NCBI GenBank assembly: GCA_026982315.1
Contig: JALSHI010000050.1
Coordinates: 62,001-126,000 of the forward strand
Length of the DNA: 64,000 bases
Source of the DNA: Lysobacterales bacterium
Lineage (GTDB): Bacteria; Pseudomonadota; Gammaproteobacteria; Xanthomonadales; Marinicellaceae
Direction: 5' to 3'
Shown here: positions 37,167 to 45,971 of the stretch, piece by piece
Layout: every line of letters starts with the position of its first letter
How positions within the stretch are numbered: the first letter of the stretch is position 1
Notes under the pieces: generated by a model
Seen by the model: the letters and a program-made list of their open reading frames with translations, nothing else
Database searches by the model: none
What the model was told of the DNA's origin: nothing
Program-made: the position numbers and the translations under genes

Positions 37167-38093
37167 ATGAAATATCCCATGATCTGGCTGCTGGCGCTGG
37201 CAACAGCCGCCATGGCGGTGCTGGCTCACTTGTCTTTGCCTCAATTCGAACAACCCAGCCTGTTCAGCGCGGCGTTGGAAGGCGCGCTTGTTCTTGTCAC
37301 TGCAGGCGTGTTGTGGGGCCTGGAAAAGCACCGTGTTGACAAGCCCTTTTACTGGTTTCTGCTGGTGGGCTTTTTGTTGCTTTATCTGTCTTTATTTATT
37401 GATTTTATCGATGAATTTTACTTTCAGCCCCAGTGGCTGGCCACCACCGAAGAACTGATCCTGCTGGTTGGGTTTCTCACCACAACCTATGGCATTTACC
37501 TGGCCATCAAACATCATTTTGACCAGATTGAGTACCTGGAAGAACTGGCCCAAACCGATGCGCTCACCGGCCTATTGAACCGGCGGGCCATTATCAATCA
37601 CCTGAACCAGCAAACCGCCTTGTGTCAACAAGATCAGGCACAAACCTATTCGGTGGTCATCGCCGATATTGACCGCTTCAAAACCATCAACGACGCGCAC
37701 GGCCACCATGTGGGCGACGACGTGCTCCGGCAAATTGCGCTTCAACTGGCCGGCAACTTGCGCGCCAGTGACCATATCGGCCGTTGGGGCGGTGAAGAAT
37801 TTATCATTTTACTGCCACACACCCACGAAGGCGGCGCTGCGCTGGTGGCGGAAAAAGTGCGTCAACATGTTGTGGGCCAGCCCTATGTCCTCAATGGACA
37901 GCCCATCACACTCAGCATCAGCCTGGGCGTGGCCCAGTGCCAGCCTGACTTATGCGACTGGAACGAAGTCATCAAGCGTGCCGATCGCGCCATGTACCAG
38001 GCTAAGCAGGCTGGCCGCAACCGCGTACGCACCGCGTCACAAGTGGAACAATCCCTGCCGGATATTTTCTTGCGACCCGACCCAGCCCCGTGA
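37167..38093 (+). CDS. Membrane-bound diguanylate cyclase
   Basis: The 308-residue protein has three to four N-terminal membrane spans (about 5-22, 34-50, 60-85, 95-112) and a C-terminal GGDEF domain starting at AQTDALTGLLNRRA. The active site is GGEEF. An RxxD inhibitory site (RASD) lies five residues before it, so product feedback by c-di-GMP is expected. No known sensor domain is present. It should make c-di-GMP at the inner membrane in response to an unknown cue. It lies 110 bases after valS with a weak RBS. Confidence 0.9.
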   Translation: MKYPMIWLLALATAAMAVLAHLSLPQFEQPSLFSAALEGALVLVTAGVLWGLEKHRVDKPFYWFLLVGFLLLYLSLFIDFIDEFYFQPQWLATTEELILLVGFLTTTYGIYLAIKHHFDQIEYLEELAQTDALTGLLNRRAIINHLNQQTALCQQDQAQTYSVVIADIDRFKTINDAHGHHVGDDVLRQIALQLAGNLRASDHIGRWGGEEFIILLPHTHEGGAALVAEKVRQHVVGQPYVLNGQPITLSISLGVAQCQPDLCDWNEVIKRADRAMYQAKQAGRNRVRTASQVEQSLPDIFLRPDPAP

Positions 38094-38124
38094 TAAGTTA
38101 ACCTTTTTCTCAGGGGTGCTTTTT

Positions 38125-38751
38125 ATGCCATCGGCTGTTGTCAGACTTTCCATGTGCTTTCAACTGGCGCTTGTGTTTATAGGGATGTACGCCTGGGCGC
38201 CTGCCCACGCTGGCTGCAATGGCGAAAAACCTTATCCGGAAGAATCCTTTCCCACCATTCGCTTTGAAACCACAATGGGCGTGATTGACGTGGAGCTGGA
38301 CCGCGAGCGCGCCCCTTTAACGGTGGATAACTTTCTGCGTTACGTGAAAGCCGGCCGCTATGACAATACCATCTTTCACCGGGTCATGCCCGGGTTCGTG
38401 GTGCAAGGCGGTGGTTATACGCCTCAACTGAAAACGATTCCTCAGTGCGCACCGGTGGTCAATGAGTCCGGCAATGGCCTGCGCAATGACGAAGGCACCA
38501 TTGCCATGGCCCGTTTTGACGCGCCCCATTCGGCCACTTCACAGTTTTATTTCAACCTGGGCGATAATGACAGCCTGAACCCCAACCCGAAGCGCTGGGG
38601 CTATGCTGTTTTCGGCTATGTGACCGAAGGCATGGATGTGCTCAAGAAAATCGCTGCGGTCAAAACCGGCTACTCTGACCAGTTGGACGCTGATAATGTC
38701 CCGCAACAGCCTGTGATCCTGAAAAAAGCCTTTCTGCTGACTGGCGAATAA
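38125..38751 (+). CDS. ppiA: Periplasmic cyclophilin-type peptidyl-prolyl isomerase
   Basis: The ATG at 38125 is preceded by AGGGGTG and opens a 208-residue frame with a signal peptide (cleavage near APAHA). The cyclophilin domain shows ETTMGVIDVELDRERAPLTVDNFLRYV, DNTIFHRVMPGFVVQGGG, and the active-site regions ARFDAPHSATSQFYFNL. It should catalyse proline isomerisation in the periplasm. It follows the cyclase gene by 31 bases and may share its transcript. Confidence 0.93.
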   Translation: MPSAVVRLSMCFQLALVFIGMYAWAPAHAGCNGEKPYPEESFPTIRFETTMGVIDVELDRERAPLTVDNFLRYVKAGRYDNTIFHRVMPGFVVQGGGYTPQLKTIPQCAPVVNESGNGLRNDEGTIAMARFDAPHSATSQFYFNLGDNDSLNPNPKRWGYAVFGYVTEGMDVLKKIAAVKTGYSDQLDADNVPQQPVILKKAFLLTGE

Positions 38752-38798
38752 AAAAACTCATCCACCGGCAAGCGCCTGCCCCACTCAATAATCGCCCA

Positions 38799-39203
38799 TC
38801 AGGATTTAGCGGATTGCACCTTTTGCGGCAGACGACAGGCGCAATCCAGACGATAATTGCGCCAATGCGCCCAAGCCAACATCAAACCGCCGGTGGCGAA
38901 AACCATTGACTCCTCGACCGTGGTCAACCGGCCTTCCAGCAACGTTCCAATCACCAGCAAGGCATATCCGGCAATGGCAACACCCAGTACGGACCGCCGC
39001 CGGTGACGGCAATAGCTACGGCCAATACTCCAACCAGCCAAGACACCAATAAAACCGATCCAGAGCCAGCCATGGCCAAAATGCGCCCACTTGGGCAATG
39101 CCGGCAAGATGGATAACAAAATCGGCGCCAATGCGCACTGAATGGCGCATAGTCCAGACACAAAAACCCCTAACAAGTCACTAAAGGTGCGTTTAATTTC
39201 CAT
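38799..39203 (-). CDS. MerC domain membrane protein
   Basis: The 134-residue protein has four hydrophobic spans and the MerC-type beginning DLLGVFVSGLCAIQCALAPILL, with a Cys pair (C-A-I-Q-C) in helix 1, and a C-terminal Cys pair (DCACRL). MerC-like proteins outside mer operons occur widely, often with metal homeostasis genes; no merA, merR or merT is nearby, so mercury transport is not implied. It is convergent with the cyclophilin gene. The substrate is unknown. Confidence 0.8.
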   Translation of the reverse strand: MEIKRTFSDLLGVFVSGLCAIQCALAPILLSILPALPKWAHFGHGWLWIGFIGVLAGWSIGRSYCRHRRRSVLGVAIAGYALLVIGTLLEGRLTTVEESMVFATGGLMLAWAHWRNYRLDCACRLPQKVQSAKS

Positions 39204-39422
39204 GGGCTGATCCTGCCATACTTGTCATGCTGTTCCCTTCTGTCATTTGTTCAGAAATTGTCACCACCAGTGTTATGCCCTGAACCTTTTCTCGCTATCA
39301 CCTGGGGTTATTTTTGCGTCAACGCTGATCAAGGGAATGTTCGATTGACAAATCAACACCACAAACCCATCAGCTATCATGGGGATAAAAACCATTTTTT
39401 CGAGCCTGAGTCAGCCTCTTGC

Positions 39423-39887
39423 TTATTTTTTTACTGCGTCTCTCAAGCGCATTCGCATCACAATCGCATCCTCGCGATGTGTGCCGTCCCGATAATAGTC
39501 ACGGCGCGTTCCGATTGTTTCAAATCCCAGACTGGCGTAAAGATTTTTTGCCACCTGGTTGGATTTCCTGACCTCCAGAATCAACACCTCGTCATTCCAG
39601 TAACGGCAAAAACCGATTAAATGCTTCAGCAGACGCCGACCCAGGCCTTTTCCCTGGAATTCCGGCGCAACACATACATTGAGCACATGCGCTTCACCTG
39701 CGGCATGGGTTAATATTGCATAGCCACACAGTTGCCCTGCGGCTTCCATCACACAACAATAATAGCCCGCGTGCAGACAGCTCCCCAGGAGCCGTTTTGA
39801 CCAGGGAAACCGGTAGCTGCGTGACTCGATCAATGCCACCGCTTCCAAGTCCGCTTCACACATGGGGCGAATCTGAACAGCATCCAT
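39423..39887 (-). CDS. rimI: Ribosomal-protein-alanine N-acetyltransferase RimI
   Basis: The ATG at 39887 (M-D-A-V-Q-I-R-P) gives 154 residues of a GNAT acetyltransferase. An upstream start would add 26 residues unlike the family. Motif A reads VCVAPEFQGKGLGRRLLKHLI, and the C-terminal part has LEVRKSNQVAKNLYASLGFETIGTRRDYY, the RimI hallmark. It acetylates the N-terminal Ala of ribosomal protein S18 in E. coli. The 219 bases between it and the merC-like gene hold no gene that I can see. Confidence 0.9.
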   Translation of the reverse strand: MDAVQIRPMCEADLEAVALIESRSYRFPWSKRLLGSCLHAGYYCCVMEAAGQLCGYAILTHAAGEAHVLNVCVAPEFQGKGLGRRLLKHLIGFCRYWNDEVLILEVRKSNQVAKNLYASLGFETIGTRRDYYRDGTHREDAIVMRMRLRDAVKK

Positions 39888-40051
39888 GGGCGCATTGAAC
39901 GGTGAGGCCGGCCTTGCTGTCAAGCACTTATTTGTCCAGATGCTGACACCTGAAAACACGACCACGGTTCCGCTCGCCCCGGCTTTCGGCTATCATAGCG
40001 GCCTGACCTGCCCCAATAAACCAGAACCCAACTCACAGGATATTCAACAGC

Positions 40052-41419
40052 ATGGCTGAAGCAGTTCCCAACGAAGCCACAGAAAAAGACATTCAGGCGC
40101 TTTATCACGCCCTGGATGAGGGGCGGCTTTCTGAAATTCGGCGCACCATTAATGCCTTGCCCGCATCGGAAATCGCCCATTTTCTGGAATCGCTGCCGGT
40201 CGCCAAGCGAAAAATCGTATGGGAACAGGTGGATCCGGAAAAAGAAGGCGAGGTGCTGGTTGACCTGCGCGACGAGGTGCGCGCCACGCTAATCGAGGAC
40301 ATGGACACCGAGGAACTGGTGCAGGCCACCGAAGACCTCGATATTGATGACCTGGCTGACATTATTCATGATCTGCCCGAAGAGGTCACCAACGAACTGT
40401 TGCTGTCCATGGATCGCGAAAACCGCGAGCTGCTGGAGCGGGTACTGAGCTACCCGGAAGATTCCGCAGGCGGCCTGATGAATCCGGAAGTGGTGACGGT
40501 TCGCCCGGATGTGTCGCTGGACGTGGTTTTGCGCTATCTGCGCATGCGCGGCGACTTGCCCGAGCCCCTGGATGAAATTTATGTGATTGGCCGTAACGGG
40601 CATTATCGTGGCCGTCTGGGCATTAGGGACTTGCTCACACAAGACCCGTCCATGCTGGTGGCCGATGTCATGGATCAGTCCACCAAACCCATTGAAGCCA
40701 CCACACCCGCCTCGGAAGTGGCCCAGGATTTCGAGCACTATGACTGGATATCAGCACCGGTGGTGGATGAGTCAAACAAACTGATTGGCCGCATCACTGT
40801 TGATGACATTCTTGATGTTATCCGTGAGGAGGCCGACCACTCGGTGATGAGCATGGCGGGTCTGGACGAAGAAGACGATATGTTCGCGCCGGTACTGGTC
40901 AGCTCCAGACGACGCGCTGTCTGGCTGGGCATCAACCTGCTGACTGCGTTGCTGGCTGCCTGGGCCATCGGTTTTTTCGAGGAAACCCTGCAAAAAGTGG
41001 TGGCCCTGGCCGTGCTGATGCCCATAGTCGCCTCCATGGGCGGCATCGCCGGTTCCCAGACCCTGACGCTGATGATCCGCGGCATGGCCACCGGCCAAAT
41101 CGGTGTCGGCAACGCCAAATACTTGTTTACCCGGGAAATGCTGATCGGCCTGCTGAACTCGCTGTTATGGGCCGTCGTACTCTCCGGCATCACCTGGCTG
41201 TGGTTTGGCGATATTCGTATTGGCATGGTCATTGCCTTGGCCTTGGTGGTCAATCTGGTGGCCGGCGCCCTGGCCGGTGTGCTAATCCCCCTGATTCTGC
41301 GTCGTCTGTCCATTGACCCGGCCATAGCCGGAGGCGTGGTTTTGACCACTGTTACGGATCTGGTGGGCTATGTGTCCTTTCTGGGTTTTGGCACCTGGTT
41401 TCTGCTGGGTGGCCATTAG
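40052..41419 (+). CDS. mgtE: Magnesium transporter MgtE
   Basis: The 455-residue protein has the MgtE layout: an N-terminal superhelical domain (about 1-135), two CBS domains (about 140-265, with MNPEVVTVRPDVSLDVVLRYL and YDWISAPVVDESNKLIGRIT), a plug helix, and five membrane helices with the pore motif ASMGGIAGSQTLTLMIRG and PLILRRLSIDPAIAGGVVLTTVTD. It is a Mg2+-gated channel. No Mg-sensing riboswitch is visible in the short upstream region. Confidence 0.96.
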   Translation: MAEAVPNEATEKDIQALYHALDEGRLSEIRRTINALPASEIAHFLESLPVAKRKIVWEQVDPEKEGEVLVDLRDEVRATLIEDMDTEELVQATEDLDIDDLADIIHDLPEEVTNELLLSMDRENRELLERVLSYPEDSAGGLMNPEVVTVRPDVSLDVVLRYLRMRGDLPEPLDEIYVIGRNGHYRGRLGIRDLLTQDPSMLVADVMDQSTKPIEATTPASEVAQDFEHYDWISAPVVDESNKLIGRITVDDILDVIREEADHSVMSMAGLDEEDDMFAPVLVSSRRRAVWLGINLLTALLAAWAIGFFEETLQKVVALAVLMPIVASMGGIAGSQTLTLMIRGMATGQIGVGNAKYLFTREMLIGLLNSLLWAVVLSGITWLWFGDIRIGMVIALALVVNLVAGALAGVLIPLILRRLSIDPAIAGGVVLTTVTDLVGYVSFLGFGTWFLLGGH

Positions 41420-41540
41420 GCACTTATACCATTGCCGCCATGGGCCGGAGACGGCTGTCATTCATGTCCGCTGTTGCCAACTTGAAAAGCCACGGCAAAA
41501 AGGCGTATGCTGTGCATAACTGTGCAGCCGGAGAATGCCC

Positions 41541-42701
41541 ATGCCCCAAGTCAGCGCAGGCACCAAACCGCCGCGGGAGGACCGCAGCCCGTGGGCTCGT
41601 TATGTACTACAGCGATTGCAACAAGCGGATATCCGTCCCCATGGGCGTCGGCCATGGGACTGGCAGGTGCATGACCCGCGCCTGTACCGGCAAATCGTCT
41701 TGCGGGGAAACCTCGGGCTGGGAGAAGCCTATATGGATGACTGGTTTGACTGCCAACAACTGGACCAGTCGCTGGAGCGCATTCTTCGCACCCACCTGGA
41801 TGAAAACACATTTATCCCACCGCTTGTATTCAACCTCCGTAACCGCTTATTCAACTTGCAAACGCGTCATCGCGCCTGGCAGGTCGGCCGCCAACATTAT
41901 GACATTGGCAACGATCTCTACCAAATCATGCTCGATGAACGCATGATTTATTCTTGCGGCTATTGGAAAAACGCCAGCACACTGGCCCAGGCGCAGGAAA
42001 ACAAACTCCGGCTGGTTGCGGAAAAACTTAACCTTCAACCCGGCATGCAGGTGCTGGACATTGGTTGCGGCTGGGGCGGCGCTGCAGATTTCATGGCGCG
42101 GGAATACGGCGTCACTGTGGATGGCATTACCATTTCCCGCCAGCAATATGAATGGGCCAGGCAGCATTATCAACACCCTCGCTTACGCTACCGGCTCATG
42201 GATTATCGGGATCTCAATGGCACTTACGATGCCATTTATTCCATTGGCATGTTTGAGCATGTGGGGCCAAAGAACTATGTCGCCTTTTTTCGCAAAGTCT
42301 GCGGCTTGCTCACCGCAAACGGGCTTTTTCTGCTTCACACCATCGGAAAGGCCTCGCCGGTTCTGGCCGCTGATCCCTGGATCAACCGGTATATCTTTCC
42401 CAATGGCATGATTCCCACCCAGAAAGCCCTGGTGCAGGGATTGCAGGCCTTTTTCCGCATCGAAGACTGGCATAACTTTGGCCCGCATTATGACCGCACC
42501 CTGATGCAGTGGCACCACAATGCGGAACAAGCCCGCTGGCAGTTAGGCAAAAAATACGACCGGCGTTTTTTCCGCATGTGGCGGTACTACCTGCTGTCTT
42601 CGGCCGCTTCATTTCGCGCGCGCAAACTGGAACTCTGGCAACTGCTGTTAAGTCAGGCCCGGCACAGTCCGCCCCAACCTCCAGTCATTCGGGCCGGTTA
42701 G
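41541..42701 (+). CDS. cfa: Cyclopropane-fatty-acyl-phospholipid synthase
   Basis: The second of two close ATGs (41541) has GGAG at the right distance and gives 386 residues. The SAM-binding site is VLDIGCGWGGAADFMAREYGVTV, preceded by QHYDIGNDLYQIMLDERMIYSCGYW and followed by YSIGMFEHVG, all strong Cfa signatures. The enzyme adds a methylene group from SAM to cis double bonds of membrane phospholipids. It converges with the 2OG oxygenase gene, with only three bases between the stops. Confidence 0.95.
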   Translation: MPQVSAGTKPPREDRSPWARYVLQRLQQADIRPHGRRPWDWQVHDPRLYRQIVLRGNLGLGEAYMDDWFDCQQLDQSLERILRTHLDENTFIPPLVFNLRNRLFNLQTRHRAWQVGRQHYDIGNDLYQIMLDERMIYSCGYWKNASTLAQAQENKLRLVAEKLNLQPGMQVLDIGCGWGGAADFMAREYGVTVDGITISRQQYEWARQHYQHPRLRYRLMDYRDLNGTYDAIYSIGMFEHVGPKNYVAFFRKVCGLLTANGLFLLHTIGKASPVLAADPWINRYIFPNGMIPTQKALVQGLQAFFRIEDWHNFGPHYDRTLMQWHHNAEQARWQLGKKYDRRFFRMWRYYLLSSAASFRARKLELWQLLLSQARHSPPQPPVIRAG

Positions 42702-42704
42702 TCG

Positions 42705-43379
42705 CTAAAACATCAGCTGCCCGCCGGGACTGGTTGGCAACACATCAAAGGCCACAATACAGCGTGCCTGACTGGACACAAAGGGATGCACATAGTGCAC
42801 ATACCACGGGGGGAAAAGCACCAGTTTGCCGGCGACTGGTTCAATGCGGCGACTGAAGGGAAAGCCGTGATGCCAGGATTCAGGGATGGGATTGATAAAC
42901 TCAATGTTACCCGCTGGCGGCTGAATATCCTCGGGGTATTGCACATAATAACAACCACTGGCAATGGTGCCATGACTGGGATGACAATGCGGCGCCTGCC
43001 AGTGGCCGGTTTCAAGCAGGTTGGACCAGGCATTAACCCACGGATCAATCTGTGCGCTGGCTTCTTCACCTAAATGCTGACGAAGATAGTCCCTCACCGC
43101 CGGGTAAATCACCTGATCTTTCAAGCGTTGAACGGCCGGATGCTGAATGTCCAGAAAATTCATGCGGGTGGCGGTCTGGAAGCCACCCTTGGTGGACACG
43201 GTATTATTGTTGACTTCGTTCTGGTCTGTATCCCGGTAACGATTCGCCAGCTTCCTGACCAACGCCAGAATATCGGTATTGAGCGCTTCCAGCCCCTGGT
43301 GGTCACGTTGCATCACCGTCGTGGGCACATGCACTTCAATTTCATCCTGATACGTCACTGTTTCGCGTGGATTGTTCAT
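42705..43379 (-). CDS. Putative 2OG-Fe(II) oxygenase
   Basis: The 224-residue protein fits the bacterial 2OG-FeII_Oxy_5 type. The likely metal ligands are in QAPHCHPSHGTIASGCYYVQYP (H-x-H near the middle) and the distal His in LVLFPPWYVHYVHPF, followed by Arg in QARCIVAFDV, which would bind 2-oxoglutarate. The product or substrate of this family is not established as far as I know. It stands alone, divergent from the small membrane protein gene at 43554. Confidence 0.85.
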   Translation of the reverse strand: MNNPRETVTYQDEIEVHVPTTVMQRDHQGLEALNTDILALVRKLANRYRDTDQNEVNNNTVSTKGGFQTATRMNFLDIQHPAVQRLKDQVIYPAVRDYLRQHLGEEASAQIDPWVNAWSNLLETGHWQAPHCHPSHGTIASGCYYVQYPEDIQPPAGNIEFINPIPESWHHGFPFSRRIEPVAGKLVLFPPWYVHYVHPFVSSQARCIVAFDVLPTSPGGQLMF

Positions 43380-43553
43380 GAGAGAAAAATAACACAGGCC
43401 ACCGCCATTTGCCCAGCCTCTTTGACGCCGTTTCAGGCATTTGCCTGTCCAGAGACCTGCACCTCTACCGGAAACTGCTCATATCCACTGGTACGGCTTG
43501 CGACCACGATGCTATGATTACGCTGTCGCAGACACATTTAAGGAGGACCTCTG

Positions 43554-43970
43554 ATGGGCTTTTTCACAATTATCACCCTGGCGGTACTGGCCATGCTGGT
43601 GCTGTCCCGGGAAATCCTGGAAAAATGGCCGCAAAGCCGCGAACTCATCCAGTGGCTGCATGGTTCCCGCGACTGGATTGGGGTCGTTTCCCTGGTTATC
43701 GGCCTGATCAATATCCTCCGTATTCTCGGCCGTCTGAAATATTTCGGCTATGCGCCGGGAATCTATCTGATCTGGCTGGCCAGCGCCGTGGTCACGGCTG
43801 CATTGGGATTATTGCTGGGACAAAGCCTGCTGCGGCAATGGGCCGCGGGCAATCCCAAGGCCGTAGATGTCATTAACAAAATGGTGGACACCCTGGCGCC
43901 GCACCAAAAAAACCTTGGTTATGCCGCAGGTATTCTGGCAGTCTTGATTCTTTTGATGCGTATTTTCTGA
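43554..43970 (+). CDS. Small four-helix membrane protein of unknown function
   Basis: The 138-residue product starts after a strong AAGGAGG element eight bases upstream, so it is surely translated. Hydrophobic spans lie at about 2-18, 41-58, 68-92 and 121-137. A short amphipathic segment between spans 3 and 4 contains NKMVDTLAPHQKNLGYAAG. I do not recognise a family. It is followed 106 bases later by an RDD gene on the same strand. Confidence 0.75.
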   Translation: MGFFTIITLAVLAMLVLSREILEKWPQSRELIQWLHGSRDWIGVVSLVIGLINILRILGRLKYFGYAPGIYLIWLASAVVTAALGLLLGQSLLRQWAAGNPKAVDVINKMVDTLAPHQKNLGYAAGILAVLILLMRIF

Positions 43971-44076
43971 CCCGCCAATCATGCACCACACCGGTGGCGC
44001 CCCGAAAACCATGAGTACGGGGCAACTTTGCGCCCAAAAGGTTGCCCAAGAATCTCTGCCTTCACAACAAGCCTGA

Positions 44077-44607
44077 ATGAACAACCAGAATCACCAATCC
44101 GACCACATGCAGTCAGCGTCTACCCTGAACCCTTACCAGCCTGAACAACTGGCCACATTGGGCCAGCGCCTGGCTGGCGCCTTTATTGATGGTTTTTTGC
44201 AACTGGCCACCGCCGTGCCCATTATCAGCAGAACCGTACTGGCCGATGTGACCCAAGTCAGCGAAATTACCACCGCCATGGTGGTGCAGGTCAACATTAT
44301 CCATATACTGGTGTATCTGGGCCTGCATGGTTACCTGCTGCACAATAACGGCCAAACCATCGGCAAGTTTCTGGCTGGAAGCAAAATTCGCTTTATTGAC
44401 GGGCGCAAACCTTCTTTGATTCATATTGTGGTGATGCGGACGCTTGTTCCCGGCTTGCTGGGGCTGGTGCCCCGCGTCGGGCTGGCTTTAGTGACCGCGG
44501 GTGCCGCACTGGTGCTAAGACCGGACCGCCGCGCCCTGCACGACCATATTGCCGGAACAGTGGTGGTGAAGGCGGACGTCCCCGACCCAGTCAACACCCC
44601 GGATTAA
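44077..44607 (+). CDS. RDD family membrane protein
   Basis: The 176-residue protein has the RDD signature in the first helix (LGQRLAGAFIDGFLQL, with Arg and Asp in place), the NNGQTIGKFLAGSKIRFIDG loop, and a C-terminal RRALHDHIAGTVVV typical of the family. An N-terminal polar tail of about 30 residues precedes the membrane part; a start at 44107 is also possible. It is a second, unrelated RDD gene besides the one at 29622. Function unknown. Confidence 0.85.
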   Translation: MNNQNHQSDHMQSASTLNPYQPEQLATLGQRLAGAFIDGFLQLATAVPIISRTVLADVTQVSEITTAMVVQVNIIHILVYLGLHGYLLHNNGQTIGKFLAGSKIRFIDGRKPSLIHIVVMRTLVPGLLGLVPRVGLALVTAGAALVLRPDRRALHDHIAGTVVVKADVPDPVNTPD

Positions 44608-44672
44608 ACAGCCCGCACATCCCGCGCGGTAAACGGCCTTTTGTTTGCAAGGCCTTCTCCCGGCGAAAAAGC

Positions 44673-45971
44673 TCAATGGTCTTGTGGCCAGTTTTCCAAC
44701 GTGTCCACAAAATGGCTGAGAAAACGGTTGGTATGCCAGGCGTCCAGCGCCCGGTGATCAATGGTCAAGGTGACGTAGCACATGGGTTTGATGGCGATCA
44801 TATCCTGGCCGTTATGGCTGTCCACCACCACGCGTTTTTCCATTTTCCCAATACCAAGAATGGCTGATTGGGGTTGGTTGATAATAATGGGCGTGGCCAC
44901 CAATGAGCCACTGACGCCATGGTTGGAAATGGTCAGGGTACCGCCTTGCATGTCTTCCTGGGTGAGTTTTCCCTGGCGGGCCTTTTCTGTCATTTGGGTC
45001 AGCTCCAGGGCAATCTGCTGCAGGCTCTTTCGCTGGCAGTCGCGAATCACCGGCACCACCAGACCATCATCACCCAAAGCCGTGCCCACACCAATATTGA
45101 CCCACGGAAAGATTTCCAGATGGTCTTCATGAAAACAGCTGTTTACTTCCGGCACCAATTGCGCTGCCCGGGCCGCAGCGGCCAGAAAATATGCGGTAAA
45201 AGTGAGTTTGGCCCCGGCTTGGGCAAACGCCTGTTTATGGGCTTTGCGGTGCGCGATAATCGCGCTCATATCGAGATTGAAAACCGAGGTCACATGGGGG
45301 GCGGTGTGCAACAGGCTTTCCACCATGTGCTCGGCGATTTTACGGCGCATGAGACTATGGGGCTTGCGTATGGGGCTTGGACTGTCCACAGCAGACAACG
45401 CCTGGTCATTCCCGGCAGCCTGTTTCGACTGGCTATTACTGCCAGCTGTGTTGGCCAGATAACGCCGCACATCCCGCGCCGTCAAACGCCCGCCCTTGCC
45501 ACTGCCTTGTAGCTGTGTGGCCAGATGTTGGGGATCGATCTGGTGGGTTTGCAATAAACGCCGGACTGCCGGGGAAAAAGGGAGAGAGAAAAAACCGGCA
45601 GTCGTATCGGCTGAGAGTAAAGAGGCTTCCTGTAGTTTACTGTCAACCCCGGACTGGGAGAGTGTCCGGGGCCGGGAGTCATGTATGGCCTCTTTGGTGC
45701 TTTCACTGGGCTTTGACCGGCCTTCCGGGTCAATGGTTCCCAAAATTTTTCCGGGTGTCACCTCCTGGCCGTTTTCCACCTGAATGGCATGCAGCACGCC
45801 ATCAGCCGGAGCCACCACCTCCATCATCACCTTGTCGGTTTCCAGCTCCACCAGCGGCTCGTTGATGCTGACCGGCTGGCCCACTTGCTTGAGCCACTGG
45901 CTGACCACCGCCTGGGTGCCTTCCTGCTGTTCTTCACTCAAAACAATGGGTATCAGATTGTCTTTTTTCAT
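44673..45971 (-). CDS. bkdB: 2-oxoacid dehydrogenase E2 acyltransferase (branched-chain type)
   Basis: The 432-residue E2 has one lipoyl domain with the modified Lys at about 47 (LETDKVMMEVVAP), a subunit-binding domain (SPAVRRLLQTHQIDPQHLATQLQGSG KGGRLTARDV split across about 130-170), and a catalytic domain ending in DHRALDAWHTNRFL. The catalytic His and Asp are kept, but the usual Gly after Asp (DG) is Ala. It transfers the branched acyl group to CoA. Its start overlaps the E1 gene stop by four bases (ATGA). No E3 gene is in the window; the genome-wide lipoamide dehydrogenase presumably serves. Confidence 0.92.
   Translation of the reverse strand: MKKDNLIPIVLSEEQQEGTQAVVSQWLKQVGQPVSINEPLVELETDKVMMEVVAPADGVLHAIQVENGQEVTPGKILGTIDPEGRSKPSESTKEAIHDSRPRTLSQSGVDSKLQEASLLSADTTAGFFSLPFSPAVRRLLQTHQIDPQHLATQLQGSGKGGRLTARDVRRYLANTAGSNSQSKQAAGNDQALSAVDSPSPIRKPHSLMRRKIAEHMVESLLHTAPHVTSVFNLDMSAIIAHRKAHKQAFAQAGAKLTFTAYFLAAAARAAQLVPEVNSCFHEDHLEIFPWVNIGVGTALGDDGLVVPVIRDCQRKSLQQIALELTQMTEKARQGKLTQEDMQGGTLTISNHGVSGSLVATPIIINQPQSAILGIGKMEKRVVVDSHNGQDMIAIKPMCYVTLTIDHRALDAWHTNRFLSHFVDTLENWPQDH

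Noticed and set aside
38799-39203. Mercury resistance operon
   Set aside because: Only a MerC-like protein is present; merR, merT, merP and merA are absent.
39966-40051. Magnesium riboswitch before mgtE
   Set aside because: The gap is under 90 bases and no M-box-like stem arrangement is visible.
44615-44668. Terminator between the RDD gene and the E2 gene
   Set aside because: A GGCCTT/AAGGCC repeat is present but the stem is short, the loop long, and no T run follows.
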